A stretch of DNA of 38,543 nt, from contig JABWBP010000047.1 in the NCBI GenBank assembly GCA_013360445.1, positions 1 through 38,543 of the forward strand, in the 5' to 3' direction. The notes under the pieces are model-generated. The model was not told the DNA's origin and did not search any database. It saw nothing but the letters and a program-made list of their open reading frames with translations. Made by a program: the position numbers and the translations under genes. This document shows positions 33,905 to 38,543 of this stretch, one piece after another. This DNA comes from Calditrichaceae bacterium (GTDB taxonomy: Bacteria; Calditrichota; Calditrichia; RBG-13-44-9; J075). Within the stretch, counting starts at the first letter, position 1; each line of letters starts with the position of its first letter.

Positions 33905-34897
33905 TCAGTTTTTTTTCACCAGCAGCCAGAGGAAAAAAGGCCCTCCCAACAAGGTAGTGATGATCCCCACCGGCAAATCCACCGGGGCCAGCACGGTGCG
34001 GGCCAGGGTATCCGCCAGGGCCAAAAACGCCCCCCCGAAGCACAGCGAAGCCGGAATCAGGTAGCGGTGATCCGGCCCGCCCAACAGGCGCAGGAAATGG
34101 GGCACGATCAATCCCACAAAGCCGATAGGCCCGCTGAAAGCCACCACCGCGCCGGTGAGCAGGGAGGCGAGGATAAAGGCGATTTTTTGAATGCGCGGCA
34201 CGTTCACCCCTTTGCTGAGGGCGCTCTCTTCGGAAGTGCTGAGAATGTTGAAGGTGCGCCCCAATCCCCACAGCGCCACGAATGAGATGAGCAGCACCGG
34301 CAGGCTGCGGAGCAAGACGCGGTATTCGATAATATCCAACCCCCCGATGGTCCAGCGAATCATCTGGTGGGTTTCCGTAAAATCAGAGATATAGTGCAGC
34401 ATCAGGATTCCCGCGGCAAAAATATAGTTGATAGTGACGCCGGCGAGAATCATCCCGTGCACGGAAACCTTTCCGGTGCGGCGGGAGAGGGCGTACACCA
34501 GCAAAACGGTGAGCAGGCTGCCGGAAAACGCGGCCAACTGGGTGGCGGAAAATCCTAACACGGCAAACCCCAAGCCTGCTTTGATGGCCAGCAGGGCGCC
34601 CAGGGCGCTCCCGGTGGCAACCCCAAGGGTATAAGGCGTGGCCAGGGGATTGCGCAGCAGCGCCTGGAACACCACCCCCGCCACCGCCAGGGACGCGCCG
34701 GTTAAAATGCCCAGCAAAATGCGAGGTAGGCGAATCTGGAAAAAGATCAGGCCGTCGGGAGTGTCCGAGCCTTGCAAATAGAGGAGAACCTGCCGGTAAT
34801 TCAGCGGCTGGCTGCCGATAAACGGCGCGCTGGCGAGCACTGCCGCCAGAAAAACAACGCAGCCGGAGAGGATCAGGTATCGTTTTTTCGGCCACAC
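33905..34897 (-). CDS. ABC transporter permease, FecCD/BtuC family
   Basis: The protein has 330 residues with about ten hydrophobic helices, as in BtuC and FhuB-type permeases. Family blocks include P-R-I-L-L-G-I-L-T-G-A-S-L-A (coupling region), G-P-I-G-F-V-G-L-I-V-P-H, and the R-T-V-L-A-P-V-D-L-P-V-G segment. It forms the inner-membrane channel for cobalamin, haem or ferric siderophores, fed by the BtuF-like protein and driven by the ATPase encoded upstream. A 138-bp palindromic element separates it from the ATPase gene. Sequence alone does not settle the substrate; cobalamin is favoured by the binding protein and the surface propeller. Confidence 0.92.
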   Translation of the reverse strand: MWPKKRYLILSGCVVFLAAVLASAPFIGSQPLNYRQVLLYLQGSDTPDGLIFFQIRLPRILLGILTGASLAVAGVVFQALLRNPLATPYTLGVATGSALGALLAIKAGLGFAVLGFSATQLAAFSGSLLTVLLVYALSRRTGKVSVHGMILAGVTINYIFAAGILMLHYISDFTETHQMIRWTIGGLDIIEYRVLLRSLPVLLISFVALWGLGRTFNILSTSEESALSKGVNVPRIQKIAFILASLLTGAVVAFSGPIGFVGLIVPHFLRLLGGPDHRYLIPASLCFGGAFLALADTLARTVLAPVDLPVGIITTLLGGPFFLWLLVKKN

Positions 34898-34936
34898 GGG
34901 GCGTCGCTCTCAGTATTTCGTTTTGTATTTCGTTTT

Positions 34937-35074
34937 GGAGTGCAAAACTTCAGTTTTGCACCTTAAACCTACTCAGACGAAGAGAATCCATGCCGGATTG
35001 CAGTTTTGGATGGAGTGCGCTCCGGTTGTTTACTGCTTCCGGTTTACCCCTGCAAAACTGAAGTTTTGCACTCC
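34937..35074. repeat. 138-bp MITE-like element with 24-bp perfect inverted termini
   Basis: The left end (34937-34960) and right end (35051-35074) are exact reverse complements over 24 bases. Each contains the 20-base self-palindrome beginning TGCAAAACT at 34941 and 35051, around a TTC or GAA centre. The interior of about 90 bases is unrelated. I see no target-site duplication at the borders. It lies between the ATPase and permease genes of one operon, without separating them further than a short gap. Confidence 0.82.
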
Positions 35075-35085
35075 GGGGAAACTTC

Positions 35086-35874
35086 TCATCCCACTAACAG
35101 CAGCGGTTTCCCGTCGCGGGGATGGGTGATTACCTCCAGGGGGGTTTCGTAAACCGCTTCCATCAAGGGCCGGGTAAGGATCTCTCCGGGATGGCCATCG
35201 GCAACGATTTTCCCCTCTTTCATCACTAACAAGCGGCGGCAGAACCGCGTCGCCAGGTTGATGTCGTGGGTGACGATCACAACCGTTAAGCCTTTTTGTC
35301 GCTGCAAGGTCTGGGAAAATTCATCGCTGCGCGACAGAATTTCGTAGAACCGCACCTGGTGCTTGAGGTCCAGCGCTGCGGTCGGTTCATCCAGCAGAAG
35401 AATTTGGGGCTGCTGCGCCAGGGCGGAGGCCAGCACCACCCGCTGCCGTTCCCCGCCGCTCAACTCCGAAAAAGGGCGCTCCCGCAATGCCCACACTTCG
35501 GTTTCCTCCATGGCCGTGCGGATGACCTGTTTATCGTATTCGGTCTCGTTGGAAAAAGGGGAGAGGTAGGGATAGCGCCCCATCAACACGATTTCGTAAG
35601 CGGAAAAATTGAACGCGGTTTTGAACTCCTGGGGAATATAGCCGATGAGGCGGGCCAATTCCTTTCGTTGGTAAGCGGCCAGCGGTTTTTGGTGCAGGGT
35701 GATCTGCCCGTTGCGGGGAGGAAAGATGCCGGCGATCAATTTCAGCAGGGTAGATTTGCCCGCCCCGTTGGGGCCGATAATGCCGGTAAATTCCCCGGCC
35801 CCGATGGAGAGAGAAACGTTTTGCAGAACCGGTGTGGAGTGATAGGCAAAATTAAGGTTGGAGATTTCGATCAT
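35086..35874 (-). CDS. ABC transporter ATP-binding protein, iron-chelate/cobalamin type
   Basis: The protein has 262 residues. Walker A is G-P-N-G-A-G-K-S-T near 36-44. Later come the Q-loop with I-P-Q-E, the signature L-S-G-G-E-R-Q-R, Walker B L-L-L-D-E-P-T with the catalytic Glu, and the H-loop in V-T-H-D. These motifs place it in the BtuD/FecE/FhuC family. It powers the permease encoded downstream. Order on the strand: DUF1289, BtuF-like, ATPase, permease. A 114-bp gap without repeat words precedes it. No ribosome-binding site stands out; GAATG lies near the ATG. Confidence 0.94.
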   Translation of the reverse strand: MIEISNLNFAYHSTPVLQNVSLSIGAGEFTGIIGPNGAGKSTLLKLIAGIFPPRNGQITLHQKPLAAYQRKELARLIGYIPQEFKTAFNFSAYEIVLMGRYPYLSPFSNETEYDKQVIRTAMEETEVWALRERPFSELSGGERQRVVLASALAQQPQILLLDEPTAALDLKHQVRFYEILSRSDEFSQTLQRQKGLTVVIVTHDINLATRFCRRLLVMKEGKIVADGHPGEILTRPLMEAVYETPLEVITHPRDGKPLLLVG

Positions 35875-35988
35875 TCGAAGTATTGGTGAGAGGGTGTTTG
35901 AAAAATCTCTTGCAACGGTCTAAAGTTAAAATATCCATTCCATTCACCCATGGAAAGAGGTTCCCTGACAAAGTGATCAGTTCCCGAT

Positions 35989-36843
35989 TTACTGTAACGC
36001 TCCATACATCGCCATGGCCAACTGCCCGATGCGGGGACCGGGAATCAGGAACGCCCGCTCGTAGAAGATGAAAATTTTCCCGCTTTGCACCGCTTTCAAG
36101 GTTGGCAGCACTTCCCATTCCGCTTTAAGGCGGGCAATTTCTTCTTCCGCCCGGGCGGGATCGATCATGCGAAATTCGATGATCGCGTCCGGGTCGCGCC
36201 GCACCAGGTCTTCTTTGGAAATATCGAAGTAGCGCGCCCCCACGTCTCCAAAAACATTGCGGCCGCCGCACAGTTCCAGAATCTCGCTCAGGTACGTATT
36301 CTGCCCGGCGGAAAATAACCCTTTCAGGCTTCCCGCTTCCCGCCCCACTAACAGCAACACGGAAGCAAGGCTGTCCCGCCCGGCGGATTGCTCCTGCACC
36401 CGGCGCAGGGTATCCTGAATTCCCGCAATCGCCGTTTCCGCCGCTTCCACGCGATTCAATACCCGCCCTAAGGCGCGGAAACCTAAAAAAATTTCTTCCA
36501 CGGTCTCATCCGGCAGGGTGAAGGTTTTCAACCCTAACCGTTGCAGCTTCCGCTCCATCTCCAGGTTCGGGAGCATGAAAATGACGTCCGGGCGCAGGGA
36601 AACGATCTGCTCGTAATTGGGATTCAGATAGCCGCCCACGGAGGGGATCTGCTGCGCCGCTTCGGGGTAGATGCAGTAGTCCGTGCGCCCCACCAGCAAC
36701 TCCCCGGCCCCGATCTTGAAAATCATTTCGGTGATGTTGGGGGCCAGGGAGATGAGCCGCTGCGGGGGATTTTGCGCCGCCAGGCAGCAAGCCTGCGCCA
36801 ACAACAGGATTAAGATAGATAGCCGAAAGCAGTGCGTTTTCAT
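35989..36843 (-). CDS. btuF: Periplasmic cobalamin- or iron-chelate-binding protein, BtuF-like
   Basis: The ATG at 36843 is chosen because residues 1-23 then form a signal peptide (L-S-I-L-I-L-L-L-A-Q). The longer frame to 37065 would overlap the DUF1289 gene. The product has 284 residues. The family start R-L-I-S-L-A-P-N-I-T-E and R-T-D-Y-C, then N-Y-E-Q-I-V-S-L-R-P-D-V-I, are typical of helical-backbone metal receptors, class III binding proteins. BtuF-like members carry vitamin B12 and others carry haem or siderophores. The gene label is tentative. The leader has no GGAGG; the start lies 25 bases after the DUF1289 stop. Confidence 0.85.
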   Translation of the reverse strand: MKTHCFRLSILILLLAQACCLAAQNPPQRLISLAPNITEMIFKIGAGELLVGRTDYCIYPEAAQQIPSVGGYLNPNYEQIVSLRPDVIFMLPNLEMERKLQRLGLKTFTLPDETVEEIFLGFRALGRVLNRVEAAETAIAGIQDTLRRVQEQSAGRDSLASVLLLVGREAGSLKGLFSAGQNTYLSEILELCGGRNVFGDVGARYFDISKEDLVRRDPDAIIEFRMIDPARAEEEIARLKAEWEVLPTLKAVQSGKIFIFYERAFLIPGPRIGQLAMAMYGALQ

Positions 36844-36868
36844 CGGGGGGTATCCGCTCGAATTTCGT

Positions 36869-37069
36869 TCAGGTTTCTTTGCCGGAAGATTGCAAGATTT
36901 CAGGCAGTTTCCGGTGTTCCAGCAAATGATAAATCCGTTGTTTCTCCTCCCGGCCCAGGGCCGGCCAGGCGGTAATCTCTTCGATGGTGCGATAACAACC
37001 CAGGCAATAGCCGGTGAGGGGATCGAGCTTGCAAATCTTGATGCAAGGCGTCTCCGGAGTCTCAATCAT
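36869..37069 (-). CDS. DUF1289-domain protein (66 aa)
   Basis: The protein has 66 residues with four Cys: Cys9 and Cys13 (P-C-I-K-I-C), then Cys22 and Cys25 (Y-C-L-G-C). The block G-Y-C-L-G-C-Y-R-T-I-E-E-I-T-A-W matches DUF1289, a short family often fused to or beside metal- or cofactor-related genes. The four Cys could bind zinc or an iron-sulfur centre. GAGGAT lies eight bases before the ATG. It is 53 bases downstream of the propeller gene and 25 upstream of the BtuF-like gene, so it belongs to the same operon. Confidence 0.85.
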   Translation of the reverse strand: MIETPETPCIKICKLDPLTGYCLGCYRTIEEITAWPALGREEKQRIYHLLEHRKLPEILQSSGKET

Positions 37070-37121
37070 ACTATGAAATCCTCAAAAGTTCAAGCCTGAT
37101 TTATAATTTTCCGCGGGAAAA

Positions 37122-38420
37122 TCAACGAATTAAGTGCATTTTCCGCGCCGCCGCCTGTCCCCCGGCCTGGAGGCGATAGAAATACACTCCCGAAGGAACC
37201 GGGCGGCCCCCATCATCCCGCCCGTCCCATTGCACTTCGTAGCGCCCGGCCGGCTGCCGCGCCTGCACCAGCGTGCGCACTTTTTGGCCCCGCAGGTTAT
37301 AAACCGCCAAATCCATATTGCTGAGTGCTGCTTGCCCCTTCGGGGATAGCTGATAGCTGATCGCTGTTGCCGGGTTAAAGGGATTAGGATAGTTCTGCCC
37401 CAGAAGAAAATCCCCGATCACCGGGTCGCCGGGCTGCCCGGCGGCGTTGGGCGCGGGATCATAAATATCAATGGAGAGCGGGCCGTCTCCCACCAGGTAA
37501 CCGTTCAGGCGCTGGTGCGAGGGGGAATAAACGTACACGGAATCGGAGAAAAAATCGGCGATATAAGCCCGTCCCTGGCGATCGAACGCCGCCCCCGGCC
37601 CGCCCGGCAGGGGATTGGCAACGTCGCGCTCGAAAACCTGCCCGGCCAGGTCATACACCAGCACCCCGAAACCGGAGGTAGCCAGGTAGGCGCGATCTTC
37701 CGGGCTGATCGCCACCGAGGTGATGGCCGCGCCCGCAGGAACGCTATGTATTACCTGGAGGCTGAGGGGATCGATCACGTCCATTTGCCCGCCGATGGAA
37801 ACGTAATCCCCGCTGCACGCCGCCACGATGTTCCCGTGGGAATCCTTATCCAGCGATTGGGGATTGATCCCCACGGGAATCGTGTTCTGCGAGTAATCGC
37901 CGACGTCGATCCGGCTTACCGTTCCGGGATCGAATCCCGAACCGTTGAAGCCGCTGTTGGCGACGTAAAGATAACCGTCGCTATACAACAACCCCTCCGG
38001 CCCATTGCCAACCGCAACGGTTTGTACCGCCTGGCCGGTCTGAAGATCAATGAATTTTACCTGGTTGGTGAACAGCAGACTGACCGCGGCCAGTTCATCG
38101 CTGATGAATTCGATTTCCCAGGGATTGCTGCCCGCACCGGTATCAAACGTTTGCAAGGTCGCGAGGGTGGCCAGGTCGAGCGCGCGGATCTCATTCAGGC
38201 CGGAAACGACCAGGTAGGCTTTTTCCCCGTGAATCGCCACCTGGTTGGGGTAAAGCCCCAGCGCGGCGGCGTTCGGGTTAACGGTGTGGGTCTCCAGGTT
38301 GATCACCGAGAGATTCTCCCCTATCGTATTCGCCACATAGGCGCTGAATGGAACCTGGGCGAATGCCGCGCCGGAGAGTAGCCAGAGCAGGGCCGCCAGG
38401 GTTTTATGGATTTTGAGCAT
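37122..38420 (-). CDS. Secreted YVTN-type beta-propeller with FlgD-like C-terminal sorting domain, candidate surface cobalamin-binding protein
   Basis: The protein has 432 residues. Residues 1-21 are a signal peptide (A-A-F-A-Q). Residues 22-330 carry about seven 40-residue blades of the YVTN/NHL type (Y-V-A-N-T, V-I-N-L, P-N-Q-V-A-I, L-Y-V-A-N-S-G). The C-terminal 85 residues match FlgD-like, T9SS type A-like domains: Q-N-Y-P-N-P-F-N-P, then V-Y-N-L-R-G-Q-K-V and V-P-S-G-V-Y-F-Y-R-L. AAGGAG precedes the ATG at 38420, and the gene opens the uptake operon. In Bacteroides, BtuG, a surface beta-propeller in btu loci, binds cobalamin for the outer-membrane porter; the analogy here is inference. 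Confidence 0.88.
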   Translation of the reverse strand: MLKIHKTLAALLWLLSGAAFAQVPFSAYVANTIGENLSVINLETHTVNPNAAALGLYPNQVAIHGEKAYLVVSGLNEIRALDLATLATLQTFDTGAGSNPWEIEFISDELAAVSLLFTNQVKFIDLQTGQAVQTVAVGNGPEGLLYSDGYLYVANSGFNGSGFDPGTVSRIDVGDYSQNTIPVGINPQSLDKDSHGNIVAACSGDYVSIGGQMDVIDPLSLQVIHSVPAGAAITSVAISPEDRAYLATSGFGVLVYDLAGQVFERDVANPLPGGPGAAFDRQGRAYIADFFSDSVYVYSPSHQRLNGYLVGDGPLSIDIYDPAPNAAGQPGDPVIGDFLLGQNYPNPFNPATAISYQLSPKGQAALSNMDLAVYNLRGQKVRTLVQARQPAGRYEVQWDGRDDGGRPVPSGVYFYRLQAGGQAAARKMHLIR

Positions 38421-38446
38421 GGGTGTCTCCTTTTTAATTGCTAATT

Positions 38447-38494
38447 GTAACTATTCAGGCATTTTGCCACAGAGTTCACAGAGCACACAGAGAC
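38447..38494. repeat. CCACAGAG-word repeat, second copy, cut by the window
   Basis: The first 14 bases (GTAACTATTCAGGC) are identical to 8077-8090, and the following GCCACAGAG words align with few changes. Only the left arm is in the window. It is preceded by a short AATTGCTAATTG word. Confidence 0.75.
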
Positions 38495-38543
38495 ATGGAA
38501 AAATTTGTTGAACAAACCCGTTTTGTAGAAAAAAATGTTCCAT

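Noticed and set aside
38421-38543. Cobalamin riboswitch ahead of the uptake operon
   Set aside because: Only 123 bases are visible and they are repeat words; I see no B12 box. It could lie outside the window.

Overview
The window looks like a chromosomal segment of a GC-moderate, Gram-negative bacterium of the FCB supergroup, most likely a candidate division KSB1 / Calditrichota-type lineage. This is an inference. It rests on an exported beta-propeller protein ending in an FlgD-like, type IX secretion-style C-terminal domain (N-Y-P-N-P-F-N-P motif), a Sphingobacterium-like serine palmitoyltransferase, FolE2 plus QueD, a large S8 protease with immunoglobulin-like tails, and a high density of short-word inverted repeats between genes. 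There are no rRNA or tRNA genes, no CRISPR array and no intact transposase.

Layout, left to right. (1) 1-7886, minus strand: the 3'-truncated gene of a large secreted subtilase, an AddA-type helicase-nuclease with no AddB beside it, and a 67-residue small protein. (2) 7887-8727: a gene-free, repeat-rich stretch. (3) 8728-14184, plus strand: a type III restriction-modification locus (Mod and Res) with a PIN-domain toxin-antitoxin pair between the two subunits; the middle of mod is AT-rich and looks imported. (4) 14551-20539, plus strand: a carbamoyltransferase of the knotted YgeW-like type, a four-helix-bundle (S23/IVP-type) gene bracketed by inverted repeats, an unknown cysteine-rich protein, a HEAT-repeat/cyclophilin lipoprotein, an exported chalcone-isomerase-like protein and a small unknown protein. 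(5) 20687-23153, minus strand: folE2 and queD (7-deazapurine/queuosine and folate precursors) and an anchored metallophosphoesterase. (6) 23573-27088, plus strand: a 1171-residue STAND-type ATPase with about a dozen TPRs. (7) 27083-34897, minus strand: a GNAT acyltransferase and a serine palmitoyltransferase (a candidate sphingolipid/ceramide pair), metF with a membrane protein, ferritin and malQ. (8) 33905-38420, minus strand: a FecCD/BtuC-type permease, its ATPase, a BtuF-like binding protein, a DUF1289 protein and the surface beta-propeller, together a candidate cobalamin or iron-chelate uptake locus with a BtuG-like surface component.

The most unusual feature is not a gene. Many intergenic gaps hold inverted repeats built from reiterated short words. 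At least seven different words occur, and the repeats commonly begin at, or run into, the stop codon of the neighbouring gene; for queD, the metallophosphoesterase, metF and malQ the last codons or the stop itself lie in the repeat. A separate 138-bp element with 24-bp perfect inverted termini, each itself a palindrome, sits inside the uptake operon. These elements, the repeat-bracketed four-helix-bundle gene, the STAND/TPR protein, the SPT-GNAT pair and the beta-propeller uptake locus are the best targets for follow-up.
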